Below, piece after piece: positions 39,972 through 49,237 of a stretch of 64,000 nucleotides of DNA (positions within the stretch are counted from its first letter, which is position 1; each line of letters starts with the position of its first letter). The translations under genes and the position numbers were made by a program. This DNA comes from Candidatus Siliceabacter maunaloa. Its GTDB lineage: Bacteria; Actinomycetota; Thermoleophilia; Solirubrobacterales; Solirubrobacteraceae. The DNA is taken from contig JANDLV010000005.1 of NCBI GenBank assembly GCA_024330185.1, positions 62,001 to 126,000 on the forward strand, in the 5' to 3' direction. The notes beneath the pieces are model-generated. The model worked only from the letters and a program-made list of their open reading frames with translations, was not told the origin of the DNA and did not search any database.

Positions 39972-41912
39972 TCAGCGGGCCCAGGCGCGACGCGGGGAGC
40001 GGCCGAGGCGGTCGACGACCGCCTCGAGATCGGCAAGGTCGAGCGGCTCGTGGCCCTCGGCGACCAGCTCTCGCATCCGGGCGTCGCGATTGGCCACCGG
40101 GCCGTGAGCCAGGAGGGCGAGGCCGATCCGGCCATCGAGCGGCCCGGAGGAACCGAGCCCGGTCAGTTGGCGAGCGCCGCGAATAGCCAGCGTCGCGGCC
40201 TCATGCTCGTCGACACCGAGGGCGCCGGCCGTAGCAGCGAGGCTGCGCTTGTCACGAACCAGAAGCTCGAGTGCGTGGCGCCGGCGCGTCGGCAGCTTCT
40301 CGAGGCCTTCGAGCATCTGGAAGGTTCCGCTTCGTTGCGGAAGTGCCGCCCGGCCGATGCGAGCGAGCGGCGCCAGATGCTCGCGGGGCACGACGCCGAG
40401 CACGGCCAGGAGCACCGGGTAGGCGGCCAGGCAGAAGACATCGAGCGCGACTCGGGCGGCCACCCCATCGACCCCGCTGCGCGTGGCGACGAGAGCGCAC
40501 GCCACCGCGATGGCGACGCCGCCGGCAATGCGTCCCCACTCGAAGGGCATGGGCTCCGGTCCGCACTGGATGCGGACGACGAAGAGCGCACTCGTGGTGA
40601 GCATCGCAACGATCATCGCGAGGGCCGCCCCAGCGCCTCCCAGCCGGGGGATGAGCACGAGGCACAGGCCGCAGAAGAGCCCCGCGCCGAGGAGCGCCAA
40701 GGTGGCGAACACCCTCAGCCGGTGCGGGACCCGAGCGACACGCGCCAGGACGACGAAGAGGCCGTAGCACGCGAATCCCGCGCCGATGGCAGCCACGAGG
40801 TCGGCCGCGGACCGGTAGTCCTCCGAGGCGATCCGTATCAGCGCGTCGCTGGCGAGCGTGAAGAAGAGCACGATCCCTACCGCGGCCAGCACGTAGTACA
40901 TCGTCAGCTTGGCGCCCACCGCGGCCCGACCCTTCTGCTGATACGTGCCCTGGAACAACGTCGACCGCTCCAGCGGCGCCCAGGCCATGAGGAACGCCGA
41001 CACGAAGTAGGAGCCGAACGCCGCTATGCGGTTGGCGACCCGGTACTCGCCGGTCTCGGCATCGCTCGCGAGCTGCGCGAGGAAGAAGACGTCCGCGTTG
41101 GTGATGATCCACACCGACATGGCGATCGGTATCCAGGCCGGCCGGCTGCCGAGCCGGATGATCTGACGCATGTCGCCGCGGGAGGCGCGCGGTGCGTAGG
41201 CACGGATGGTGGCCGTGATCGCCAGCAGTGCGGCGACGGCGGTCCCGACCGCGGTGCCGATCAGCACGCTGACGAGCCCTTGACCGGTGACCAACAGGGG
41301 GATGGCGACGCCAAGGACCGCCAAGGGGCGAAGCACGCTGACGAGCCCGAACACGACGGGACGACGCTCCATTCGCGGCACGTTCACGACGAGTCGCCAC
41401 AGCATCCCCATCGCTCCCGAGAGGATCGCCCACCGCACCGGTTCGACGTCGGTGCCGGCTCCTAGAAGAAGACGCGCGATGGTCGCGGCAAACGGCTGAA
41501 GGATAGCGCACATGACCGCCAGCGCGACGACGACCAGCAGCAGCCCACTGGTGAGGGCGCGCCCCCTGTCGACCGCGACCCGGTCGGCGTCGTCGTCGAC
41601 CGCTTCCTCCTCCGAACCACCGAACGTCCAGGCCAGCGTGCCTCGAAGTGCCGGAACGCTGCCCAAGACGCTCAGGAGTGCGGCGAAGGTCAACAGAACG
41701 GCGAGCCGGCCGAACTCGGCCGGCTCCAGGTAGCGGGTGTAGACAGCCACCGCCGCCAGCGCGAAGGGGAAGACGACGCCCATCCCTGCGACGTAGAGCG
41801 CGGTGTCGCGACTCATCCGGCGGCCGAACGCCGTGGTCGCGGAGCCGTTGCCTGCGAGATGGCGCTCCGCCCAGCCGCTCGACCGCCGTCGATCGCCGTC
41901 CATGTCGTCCAT
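39972..41912 (-). CDS. Wzx-type flippase with C-terminal soluble extension
   Basis: 646 residues from 41912, five bases after the GT gene. Residues ~35-510 hold about 12-14 hydrophobic helices (ALYVAGMGVVFPFALAAVAVY, LLLVVVALAVMCAILQPF and so on) of a polysaccharide flippase, with the usual charged loop after the fourth helix. The protein does not stop there: ~140 further soluble residues follow. Within them QMLEGLEKLPTRRRHALELL, RSLAATAGALGVDEHEAATL (about 525-580) has the rhythm of a sigma-70 region 4 helix-turn-helix. The transporter moves undecaprenyl-linked repeat units across the membrane. The extension is unusual for Wzx and may contact other assembly proteins or DNA. The frame is unbroken across the join. 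Confidence 0.85.
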   Translation of the reverse strand: MDDMDGDRRRSSGWAERHLAGNGSATTAFGRRMSRDTALYVAGMGVVFPFALAAVAVYTRYLEPAEFGRLAVLLTFAALLSVLGSVPALRGTLAWTFGGSEEEAVDDDADRVAVDRGRALTSGLLLVVVALAVMCAILQPFAATIARLLLGAGTDVEPVRWAILSGAMGMLWRLVVNVPRMERRPVVFGLVSVLRPLAVLGVAIPLLVTGQGLVSVLIGTAVGTAVAALLAITATIRAYAPRASRGDMRQIIRLGSRPAWIPIAMSVWIITNADVFFLAQLASDAETGEYRVANRIAAFGSYFVSAFLMAWAPLERSTLFQGTYQQKGRAAVGAKLTMYYVLAAVGIVLFFTLASDALIRIASEDYRSAADLVAAIGAGFACYGLFVVLARVARVPHRLRVFATLALLGAGLFCGLCLVLIPRLGGAGAALAMIVAMLTTSALFVVRIQCGPEPMPFEWGRIAGGVAIAVACALVATRSGVDGVAARVALDVFCLAAYPVLLAVLGVVPREHLAPLARIGRAALPQRSGTFQMLEGLEKLPTRRRHALELLVRDKRSLAATAGALGVDEHEAATLAIRGARQLTGLGSSGPLDGRIGLALLAHGPVANRDARMRELVAEGHEPLDLADLEAVVDRLGRSPRRAWAR

Positions 41913-41917
41913 GTCGT

Positions 41918-43933
41918 CTAGCCCGGAAGAACGGAGGGGCGACGGCTTGCCACCGCCGCCATGAGCGCGACCGCGGCCGACGACCCGTCGTGCCTGCGCG
42001 CTGCACGTAGGGCGGCCTCCTGGAGCAACCGCAGCTCTGCATGGTTGCTCAGGAGCGTCACGATCGTGGCGACCCGGACAGCTTCATCATCGTCGCCGAT
42101 CACGCGAACCGCCTCGTTGCTCGCGCCATCCACGGTGTCCTGGCCGAGCGCAACGACCGCAGCTCCGCAGGCCATCGCCGCCAGGCGGGCGCGGACCGAG
42201 CCGTCCGTACCGGGGAGATCGACGAACATGTCCGCGCCGCGGAGCAGCTCGCCGAGGTCACGATCACTCTGCTGCGCGGTGTCCTCGAGGAGTCTGAGCC
42301 TGGCGGAGGAGCCCAGCCGAGATCGCAGGGCATCACGCAGACCTCCGGCTTCGGCGACCCGCTCGGACGCAGCGTCGAGGATCACGTCGAACTGGGCCTC
42401 GCGCTCCGTGGCGTCGGACGCCGGGCCCAGCTCCGACAAGTCCAGAACCGGGGGCACGACCACCGCATCGATACGACGAAGCGTGCGCGCCCGCCGGCGA
42501 AGCCAAGCCGACGGGACCGCCACGAGGCGGGCGGCGGACTCGTCGCCCATGGGCAGATCCGAAGCCTGCTCGCACAGCAGCACCTCGAGGCCGGCGCGCC
42601 GGCCATGCCCGGCGCCGGCGTGCGTCGCGGGCATGACAACGACATCGTCGACACCAAGGGCGGGCTTCTCCCCGCTGCTGACCGTCGCCCCGAGGTCCAA
42701 GAGGGCGCGAGCCAGCAACTCCGCCCGCCGATCGGCCACGGTCATCCCCGAGCTCAAGAAACAGAAGGCCGGCGCCGGCGCGGGGCCCTCGAAGAGCTCC
42801 AGCGCGCGCTGGGGATCCTCGACAAGCGACCGTGCCGCGGCGAGGGACGCCTCGACGGGCCGATCCGATGCGCGGGCGCGTAGCCGGCCCACGCGGCGCC
42901 GCCCGTACTCGTGTCCGAGAGAACGCAGGCTTGCTCGGTCGCGACCGTTGGCAGGGCCTCCGTCCCCGGCCGTGACGGCAGGACCGGCGCTGAGCACCAT
43001 CAGGCGCTGGCGCTCGGCTCTCAGCAGAAGGTCGTCGAGCACGTCGTCCAAGACGGGGTAACGCTCGCAACGCAGACCACCCACGCGCTCGAGCGCACGG
43101 ACGTTGAGCACGAAGCAGCCCGATCCGGAGAGACACCCGTACCCGGGCTCGTCGTCCGAGGCGCTCGTGCCGATCGCAGCGAGCGTCAGATCATCGACCC
43201 AGTGAGGCAAGGTGCCGAACCGGTCAGCCGGCGTGGCCACCACCCCAAGCGTCTCGGTGGGCGCCCGACGCGCGACTGACAGGAGCCCCGAGAAGGCGCC
43301 CGGGAGTGGAACACAGTCGGCGCGCACCACGATCAGCCACTCTGAGTCCGACTGCTCGACTCCGGCACGCAGGCCGGAGGCGCTCGCCGACGAGGCCGAG
43401 TCCCTGGTCGCGATGATCCCCGCGAGCTCGACACCCGCCTCTCGCGCTGCCTGCTCCAGGCGCCGGCTGCCGGGACCGTCCACGGCCAGCACGGGGGCGT
43501 CGAGTGCCTCAGCCTCGCGCGCCGTCGCCTGAAGCCAGTCGATCGCCGCGGGAGACTCTGCGTCTCCCAGCACGAGCACCTCGACCGCGCTGCGCCTGGC
43601 CGCAGGGGTCGCCAGATACAGGAGGCCCGTAGGTGGCGCCACCGGCCCGATGCTCATCGCGTTGATGCTCGCGACGACGGGCTCTAACAGGGCCGGGCCC
43701 GGACGACGACCCGAGAGGCGCTGGCGAAGACGCGCGAGCAGGTCGGCGAAGCGCAACGTGCGGCTATCGGCGACCGCGAGGGTCAGCCGCAGCAGTTCCG
43801 CGCGCTCGGCGCGCAACCGCTGCATCGCCGTGGCGTGCCCGCGCTCGAGATCGTGTATTCGGGGGTCGGGCTCCGGCGCATCCGAGTCGGCCAGGTCCTC
43901 GGCGCAGGGGCCACCCGCATCAACGCCTCGCAT
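41918..43933 (-). CDS. Large two-domain glycosyltransferase
   Basis: 671 residues from 43933, first gene of the six-gene minus operon. Residues ~25-75 are a short coiled helix. About 115-330 are GT2-like (VEVLVLGDAESPAAIDWLQA, SEWLIVVRADCVPLPGAF, CLSGSGCFVLNVRALERVGG). About 395-660 resemble a GT-B C-terminal half (FCFLSSGMTVADRRAELLA, LVAVPSAWLRRRARTL, RGADMFVDLPGTDGSVRARL). The layout is the same as in the gene at 19.6-21.9 kb although the sequences are far apart. The classic DxD is replaced by RADCV, so activity of the GT2 part is unsure. It starts 50 bases from the divergent methyltransferase at 43984. Confidence 0.75.
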   Translation of the reverse strand: MRGVDAGGPCAEDLADSDAPEPDPRIHDLERGHATAMQRLRAERAELLRLTLAVADSRTLRFADLLARLRQRLSGRRPGPALLEPVVASINAMSIGPVAPPTGLLYLATPAARRSAVEVLVLGDAESPAAIDWLQATAREAEALDAPVLAVDGPGSRRLEQAAREAGVELAGIIATRDSASSASASGLRAGVEQSDSEWLIVVRADCVPLPGAFSGLLSVARRAPTETLGVVATPADRFGTLPHWVDDLTLAAIGTSASDDEPGYGCLSGSGCFVLNVRALERVGGLRCERYPVLDDVLDDLLLRAERQRLMVLSAGPAVTAGDGGPANGRDRASLRSLGHEYGRRRVGRLRARASDRPVEASLAAARSLVEDPQRALELFEGPAPAPAFCFLSSGMTVADRRAELLARALLDLGATVSSGEKPALGVDDVVVMPATHAGAGHGRRAGLEVLLCEQASDLPMGDESAARLVAVPSAWLRRRARTLRRIDAVVVPPVLDLSELGPASDATEREAQFDVILDAASERVAEAGGLRDALRSRLGSSARLRLLEDTAQQSDRDLGELLRGADMFVDLPGTDGSVRARLAAMACGAAVVALGQDTVDGASNEAVRVIGDDDEAVRVATIVTLLSNHAELRLLQEAALRAARRHDGSSAAVALMAAVASRRPSVLPG

Positions 43934-43983
43934 GCGGCTAGGGTACTGCCCATCGAGTTCCGGATGAGCTCGCTTCCTGGACC

Positions 43984-44862
43984 ATGTCGCGCTCCGACTT
44001 CGCCCCCATCTCGGCGACGCTACGCGAGCAGCTCTTCGATCACTACCGGGCGCGGGGGCGCGCGGGACGCGCCTCCGACATGCGCCTGTGGCGCCTCACG
44101 ATCGAAACGAATTCGGGGTTGGTCGAACGCCGGTTTGGTCCCGTGCTCGATCGCTATCTGCAGGCGAGCGGGAGAAGCACTGCCGAGGGCCTCGACGTCG
44201 TCGACCTCGGATGTGGCTTCGGCAGCATCGCGGTGTACCTGGCGTATCGCGGAGCGACCGTGCTCGCGATCGATCCGGACCGTGGGCTGCAGGAGGTGGG
44301 GGCGGCCGCGGCCGCCCGCCACGGACTGCCGGCGATCTTCATGCAAGGGCGGATGGAGGAGTCTCCCGCGATCTCGATGAACTACGACCTCGCCGTCCTC
44401 AACAACTCCTCATGCTTCGTGATGGACCCGATCCTTCGGCGCCGGGCGATGGCGGAGACCTTTCGTGTCCTGAGACCCGGCGGTCATCTCGTGTCGACGA
44501 ACCCGAACAGGTCCTGCCCAGTCGACCCGTTCACGGGTTGGCCCATGATCCACTGGCTGCCGGCCCGCCACGCCACTGCCGCCGCTCGACTCCTGGGTCG
44601 GCCCCGGTCAGCGGTACGGCTTCTCTCGGGCCGAGCCGCGCGGCACGAGCTCGAAGGAGCGGGGTTCATCGACATCGAGGCGTGGGCACCGGCGCGGGGC
44701 CTGCTCGGGCGCGCGATGCGACCCATCGCGCGCTACCAGCACCTTCTCGCCCGCAGACCGCCGGCCGCGTCGCTGGGCACCATCGCCTGGTCGGATGAGC
44801 ACCCCACCTCTCACGGCCAGTCGACGCCCCGCGATCCCTCCCTCTCCCGCGAGCGAGCCTGA
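43984..44862 (+). CDS. Class I SAM methyltransferase
   Basis: 292 residues from ATG 43984. Motif I is VVDLGCGFGSIAVYL (~73-87), strand 2 ends in VLAIDPDRG, and the motif II/III stretch is YDLAVLNNSSCFVMD followed by LRPGGHLVSTNP. The C-terminal ~100 residues contain a basic amphipathic part (RLLGRPRSAVRLLSG, ARGLLGRAMRPIARYQH) and a disordered end. It is of Methyltransf_11/25 type. It is read alone on the plus strand between two minus-strand operons and converges with cysNC with a 14-base gap. It may methylate a sugar or lipid carrier of the surrounding glycan pathway. The substrate cannot be told from the sequence. Confidence 0.82.
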   Translation: MSRSDFAPISATLREQLFDHYRARGRAGRASDMRLWRLTIETNSGLVERRFGPVLDRYLQASGRSTAEGLDVVDLGCGFGSIAVYLAYRGATVLAIDPDRGLQEVGAAAAARHGLPAIFMQGRMEESPAISMNYDLAVLNNSSCFVMDPILRRRAMAETFRVLRPGGHLVSTNPNRSCPVDPFTGWPMIHWLPARHATAAARLLGRPRSAVRLLSGRAARHELEGAGFIDIEAWAPARGLLGRAMRPIARYQHLLARRPPAASLGTIAWSDEHPTSHGQSTPRDPSLSRERA

Positions 44863-44876
44863 CCGCGCTCGACGAA

Positions 44877-46793
44877 TCAGGTGGAGCGGACGTCGAGCAG
44901 CCGAAGCTCCCGGAGCGCCGCGAGAACGCGGTCGACCATCGCCTCGGCACCGTGTTCCGCAGCACGCAGCTCGACCTCGGGAGCTGCGGGCGCCTCGTAG
45001 AAGTCGTCCACCCCGGTGAAGTTGCTCAGCTCGCCCGCGCGCGCCTTCGCGTACAGGCCCTTGGGGTCGCGCCGCTCGCACTCCTCCAGCGGCGTGTTGA
45101 CGTAGAGCTCGAGGAAGGGCAGACCCATGTCTTGATGGATCGCGCGTGCGGCCGCGCGGTCGCTCGCGTAGGGGCTGACGAGGCTCACGATGGCGATCGA
45201 GCCGGCGTCGGCCATGAGCGCGGCGACGTGGGCCGTGCGGCGCACATTCTCCGCCCGTTCCTCCGGAGCGAACCCGAGGTCTCCGTTGAGGCCGTGGCGC
45301 AGGTTGTCGCCGTCGAGGCGGTAGGCGACCCGACCGTCTGTCACAAGCCGATGCTCGATCCCGGCAGCGATCGTCGACTTGCCCGAGGCGGGGAGACCGG
45401 TCAACCACAGGGTCACGCCGTAGTGGCCCAGGGCCTTGGCGCGCTGTCCGCGGGTGACAGCGGGAGGGCTCCAGACCACGTTCGTGCTGCGCTGCGTGGG
45501 CTCGGCCTCGGAGAGCACGTCGGTGCTCGCATCGATGACCATGCCGCCGCCCACGGTGTCGTTCGTAGCCTCGTCGATGAGCACGAAGCTCCCCGTGGCT
45601 CTGCTGCGGCGGTAGGCGTCGACCGCGAGGGGGCGGCTGGTGCGCAGGACGACCCGGCCGACCTCGTTGAGGCGCAGCTCCGTCGCCCCTTCGTCTCGAT
45701 GAAGCGTCGTGACGTCGATGCCATGGACGATCTCCGCGACGTGGGCCCGTACCGTCGTCGTCGTGTGCTTGAGGGCGTAGCGCGTCCCCGCCTTCAGGGG
45801 CTGCTCGCTCATCCAGCACACGATGGCGTCGACCTCGCGCACGAGCGCAGGCTGGTTATGCGGGCGGCAGATCATGTCGCCACGGGAGACGTCGACGTGA
45901 TCGGCCAGGCGCATGGTCACCGACATCGGCGACACGGCCTCCTTGAGTGGGCCGTCGAAGGTCTCGATCGCCGCGATGCGGGTCGCGGTGCCCGCGGGCA
46001 GGACGACAACGTCGTCGCCCGGACGCAGGACGCCGCTGGCCATCTGCCCGGCGTAGCCTCGCTCCTCCGAGCGGCCGTCCCCGCGGATCACCCACTGCAC
46101 GGGGAAGCGCGCGTCGATCAGGTTGCGATCGGAGGCGATGTGGAGGTTCTCCAGGTGGTAAAGCAGCGACGTGCCCTCGAACCACGGCATGTTGGACGAG
46201 CGCGTGACGACGTTGTCGCCCGCCAGGGCGCTCATCGGCAGGAAGGTCACGTCGGTGATCTCGAGTTTGCCGGCAAACTCGGCGAAGTCCGCGCTGATGG
46301 TGTCGAACACCGCTTGGTCGTAGCCCACGAGGTCCATCTTGTTGACGGCGACGACGAGGTGGGGGACCCGCAGCAGGGAGGCGATGAAGGCGTGGCGACG
46401 GGTCTGCTCGAGCACGCCCTTGCGCGCGTCGATGAGCACGATGGCCAGATCGGCTGTCGATGCGCCGGTGACCATGTTGCGCGTGTACTGCACGTGGCCC
46501 GGCGTGTCGGCGATGATGAACTTGCGCCGGGCGGTGGCGAAGTAGCGGTAGGCGACGTCGATAGTGATGCCCTGCTCGCGCTCGGCCCGCAGCCCGTCGG
46601 TGAGCAGTGCCAGATCGGTGTAGGCGTCGCCGCGGCGCTGGCTGACCTCCTCCACGTGGGCGAGCTGGTCGGCGAGGATGCTCTTGGTGTCCAGCAGCAG
46701 GCGGCCGATGAGCGTCGACTTGCCGTCGTCGACCGAACCTGCGGTCGACAGGCGCAGCATCGTGGACGCTGTGAGGTCGAGCTCCGCGGTCAT
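44877..46793 (-). CDS. cysNC: Sulfate adenylyltransferase large subunit / APS kinase (CysNC)
   Basis: 638 residues from ATG 46793, overlapping the permease stop by 4 bases. The N-terminal GTPase has GSVDDGKSTLIG (19-30), ADTPGHVQYTRNM and NKMD, followed by EF-Tu-like beta-barrel domains. From ~450 is the APS kinase: GLPASGKSTIA (~463), YRLDGDNLRHGLNGDLGF, PEERAENVRRTAHVA and KGLYAKARAGELSNFTGVDD. It activates sulfate to APS (with CysD) and then to PAPS. The small catalytic subunit CysD is not encoded in the window; in many genomes it directly precedes cysN. Here the upstream gene is a TauE/SafE permease. PAPS is the donor for the sulfotransferases nearby. Confidence 0.95.
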   Translation of the reverse strand: MTAELDLTASTMLRLSTAGSVDDGKSTLIGRLLLDTKSILADQLAHVEEVSQRRGDAYTDLALLTDGLRAEREQGITIDVAYRYFATARRKFIIADTPGHVQYTRNMVTGASTADLAIVLIDARKGVLEQTRRHAFIASLLRVPHLVVAVNKMDLVGYDQAVFDTISADFAEFAGKLEITDVTFLPMSALAGDNVVTRSSNMPWFEGTSLLYHLENLHIASDRNLIDARFPVQWVIRGDGRSEERGYAGQMASGVLRPGDDVVVLPAGTATRIAAIETFDGPLKEAVSPMSVTMRLADHVDVSRGDMICRPHNQPALVREVDAIVCWMSEQPLKAGTRYALKHTTTTVRAHVAEIVHGIDVTTLHRDEGATELRLNEVGRVVLRTSRPLAVDAYRRSRATGSFVLIDEATNDTVGGGMVIDASTDVLSEAEPTQRSTNVVWSPPAVTRGQRAKALGHYGVTLWLTGLPASGKSTIAAGIEHRLVTDGRVAYRLDGDNLRHGLNGDLGFAPEERAENVRRTAHVAALMADAGSIAIVSLVSPYASDRAAARAIHQDMGLPFLELYVNTPLEECERRDPKGLYAKARAGELSNFTGVDDFYEAPAAPEVELRAAEHGAEAMVDRVLAALRELRLLDVRST

Positions 46794-47692
46794 GCCGCGC
46801 GCTCCGTCGTCGGCTCCGCGACCGCGGGCGAGCGCAGCCGCTCCATGACCGCGGCAAGCAGCCCCACGGCCAGCGGCAGGCCTAGGATTACCCAGACCGG
46901 CACGTCGAGTCCGGCCTTGCTGAGCACTCCGAGAGCTGAGCCGAGCAGCACGCACCCCAAGCCTACGCGCAGGCCCCCTACGGGGACGTGCGGCATGAGC
47001 GCCGCTCCGACCCAGACACCCGGCACCGAGCCCAGCAGGATGTTGGCCATCAGGCCAAAGTCGACGTTGCCGGCGATGAGATGGGCCAGTCCGGCCGCCC
47101 AGAGAAGGATGGCGGCATGAAAGACGTCGGTGCCCACCACCCGGCCCGGGGTCAGCCGGAAGAAGAGGATGAGCGCGAAGCCGACCAGGGCGCCGCTGCC
47201 CAGCGACGTGAAGCCCAGCACCAGCCCCAGCACCGCGCCGATGAGCACCGCGGCAGCACGCCGGCGCCCGGTCAGATCAGCACTCACGACCTCCCGCGAC
47301 GCCAACTTGCGCAAAAACAACGCACGCCCCAACACCGTGAACGCAACCACCAGCAGCGCGCCAGCGATACACCCCAGCAAGATGCCCTGGAAGCCGTCCC
47401 CATAGGCGTTGTTCAGCCGGTCCACCAGCCAGACCCCAAGCACCGCGCCGGGCACGCTGCCCACGGCCAGCCACGTCGAGAGCCGCAGGTCGACGGTGCG
47501 CTGGCGAAGGTGTCGCCACCCTCCGACCGTCTTCGTTATGGCCCCGTACGCCAGGTCGGTTCCGATGGCGACGATCGGCGGCGTGCCGACGACCAAGAGC
47601 AGCAAGGGAGTCATGAGCGAGCCTCCACCGATGCCCGTGAGCCCAACCAGGATCCCCACGCCCAGCCCGAAGACGACTACGAGCGGGTCCAC
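46790..47692 (-). CDS. TauE/SafE (TSUP) family anion permease
   Basis: 300 residues from 47692, about eight hydrophobic helices. The two halves each begin with the family's Gly-rich motif: GVGILVGLTGIGGGSLMTPLL near the N-terminus and GLVLGFTSLGSGALVGFALIL in the second half. TSUP members transport sulfite, sulfonates, sulfate or related anions, often exporting or importing sulfur compounds. The gene is coupled by ATGA to cysNC, so sulfate or sulfite transport for PAPS synthesis is the likely job. It is the first gene of this two-gene operon and diverges from the GH gene at 47.8 kb. Confidence 0.88.
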   Translation of the reverse strand: MDPLVVVFGLGVGILVGLTGIGGGSLMTPLLLLVVGTPPIVAIGTDLAYGAITKTVGGWRHLRQRTVDLRLSTWLAVGSVPGAVLGVWLVDRLNNAYGDGFQGILLGCIAGALLVVAFTVLGRALFLRKLASREVVSADLTGRRRAAAVLIGAVLGLVLGFTSLGSGALVGFALILFFRLTPGRVVGTDVFHAAILLWAAGLAHLIAGNVDFGLMANILLGSVPGVWVGAALMPHVPVGGLRVGLGCVLLGSALGVLSKAGLDVPVWVILGLPLAVGLLAAVMERLRSPAVAEPTTERAA

Positions 47693-47714
47693 GCGCGTAG
47701 TCTATGTCGGCGCG

Positions 47715-47816
47715 TACACTGCGTGGGGCGCAACATCAGAGCCCTTCAGTGGTTCAGGCTGGCGACGGAACGGATTCAGGTTGCAGCAGCGAATCGGGGG
47801 AGGGTTCCGACCCTCC
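47715..47816 (+). promoter_or_regulatory. Promoter and leader hairpin of GH copy 3
   Basis: TACACT (47715-47720) is a likely -10. The ~115-base leader contains a perfect 7-bp hairpin GGAGGGT (47799-47805) / ACCCTCC (47810-47816) with a 4-base loop, 27 bases before GTG 47844. It may tune translation. No known riboswitch pattern is seen. Confidence 0.35.
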
Positions 47817-47843
47817 GTCCACATCTACAAGGGGACATCGAGC

Positions 47844-48947
47844 GTGACTGGGACCAAGACACGCAGGGCGGGACTGCTGGCCGGGCTGACGATGCTCGCG
47901 AGCATCGTCGCCGCAACGCCGGCGCAGGCCGTTTTGAAGAAGAAGGCCATCTGGGGGCCGGTCACCCTTCCCGGCGGGGGCTCGGCCTTCCCGCTCTATG
48001 AGGAGCTGGGCGTCGACATCCTCCAGCTCCAGCTCGACTGGTCGAGGATCGCCGCCACCGAGCCGCCGAGGCACCTCAGCCGCCGGCCCGGCGGCTACGC
48101 CTGGCCGGCAGAGGTCGATCGCGCCATCCAGGAGGCCGAGGCGCGCGACATGGAGATCGCGCTGACGATCGTCAACGCGCCAGGTTGGGCCAACGGCGGT
48201 CAGAGCCCGCAGCACGCGCCGCTCGAGGAGATCGATTTCGCGCGCTTCGCCCAGGCCGCCAGCCGCAAGTACTCCAGCGTGCGCTTCTGGATGATCTGGG
48301 CCGAGCCCAACCTGGAGGGGCGCTTCTTGCCCATGCCACCCAACTCAGCGATGGGCCCGCGCAAGTACGCCGACGTGCTCGACGCCGCCTACGTCGCGCT
48401 CAAGAAGCAGAGCCGGCGCAACCGGGTGATCGGCGGCATGACGTGGACATCCGGGATCATCCGACCCAAGTACTTCATCGACGACATGGAGCGCTCCAAC
48501 GGGCGCCCGCCACGCATGGACTTCTACGGCCACAACCCGTTCTCCACGCGCTACCCGGAACTGCTCGACAAGCCGATCGCTCCCGCGACGCGGGACTTCG
48601 GCGACATCGACTCGCTGTATCGCAACGTGCGCTCGAAGTACAAAGGCTCCTACTTCCAGTACCGAAGGAACACGCCGCGTCTGTGGCTGTCGGAGTACAC
48701 CGTGCAGTCCGACCGCAACAGCCGCGCGTTCAGCTTCCACGTCAGCCGCGAAGAGCAGGCCCAGTGGCTCAAGCGCGCCTACGAGCTCGCCGACGACAAC
48801 GACTTCGTCTACACGCTGGGCTGGTTCAACCTCCTCGACGAGCCGACCAGCGTCGAGTTCGGGCTCACGACGGGGCTGATGACCCACGCGGGCGAGCGCA
48901 AGCCGTCCTTCGGCGCCTACCGGGAGGCGGAGCTGGAGTCTGACTGA
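47844..48947 (+). CDS. Secreted GH-A-like glycosidase, copy 3
   Basis: 367 residues from GTG 47844, with a signal peptide ending at about ATPAQA (RRAGLLAGLTMLASIVA). An open frame extends upstream into the divergent permease and is not used. The domain begins LKKKAIWGPVTLPGG. Acid/base candidate Glu154 lies in FWMIWAEPN (Ala before the Glu) and the nucleophile candidate Glu284 in LWLSEYTVQ. YTLGWFNLLDE and LMTHAGERKPSF close the barrel. It is more like copy 4 than copies 1 and 2. It lies in tandem with copy 4, next to the sulfur and Wzy operons, so it probably acts outside the cell on the glycan made here. The reaction is inferred only. Confidence 0.8.
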   Translation: MTGTKTRRAGLLAGLTMLASIVAATPAQAVLKKKAIWGPVTLPGGGSAFPLYEELGVDILQLQLDWSRIAATEPPRHLSRRPGGYAWPAEVDRAIQEAEARDMEIALTIVNAPGWANGGQSPQHAPLEEIDFARFAQAASRKYSSVRFWMIWAEPNLEGRFLPMPPNSAMGPRKYADVLDAAYVALKKQSRRNRVIGGMTWTSGIIRPKYFIDDMERSNGRPPRMDFYGHNPFSTRYPELLDKPIAPATRDFGDIDSLYRNVRSKYKGSYFQYRRNTPRLWLSEYTVQSDRNSRAFSFHVSREEQAQWLKRAYELADDNDFVYTLGWFNLLDEPTSVEFGLTTGLMTHAGERKPSFGAYREAELESD

Positions 48948-49225
48948 GCTGAGCCGCCGACGCCTTGGTGCTGGGCACGGTGGCCGTGTGTTACTCGCCA
49001 GTCGCGCTCCAGACGCTGGGTAGGCACCTGATGGAAGGCCGCAGCCAGCGGCCCAACCACCGCCCTACTTCTCGACGCCGTAACTCGCTGCGGATCGAGC
49101 AGGCACGGGCTGGCACACCCTCACGCGGGAGGGATGAACGGGTTGCGAGGGCCGCCTTGAGCAGAGCCACCTCGTGCACGGCCTTCGCGCCCGCGCTGCA
49201 GCGCAACTCGCCCCAGCCGCTCGTG

Positions 49226-49231
49226 TACTAT
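49226..49231 (+). promoter_or_regulatory. Candidate -10 box TACTAT, leaderless start of GH copy 4
   Basis: TACTAT ends 6 bases before GTG 49238, in the AT-rich patch tactatatttct that stands out in this DNA. The 290-base gap between the two GH genes holds nothing else recognisable. Confidence 0.5.
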
Positions 49232-49237
49232 ATTTCT

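Noticed and set aside
40252-42042. A long open frame (about 596 codons) inside the Wzx gene on the same strand
   Set aside because: It is Arg/Gly/Pro-rich with no family pattern. The overlapping frame encodes a clear membrane flippase; such shadows are usual in GC-rich DNA.
44952-47120. 722-codon plus-strand open frame across cysNC and the permease
   Set aside because: It is the antisense of two firmly identified genes; His/Arg/Val-rich composition is typical of antisense frames here.
47790-47825. A T-arm-like stretch (gggttccgaccc) suggesting a tRNA
   Set aside because: No matching acceptor, D or anticodon arms at tRNA spacing. It is better read as a simple 7-bp hairpin in the leader of a GH gene.
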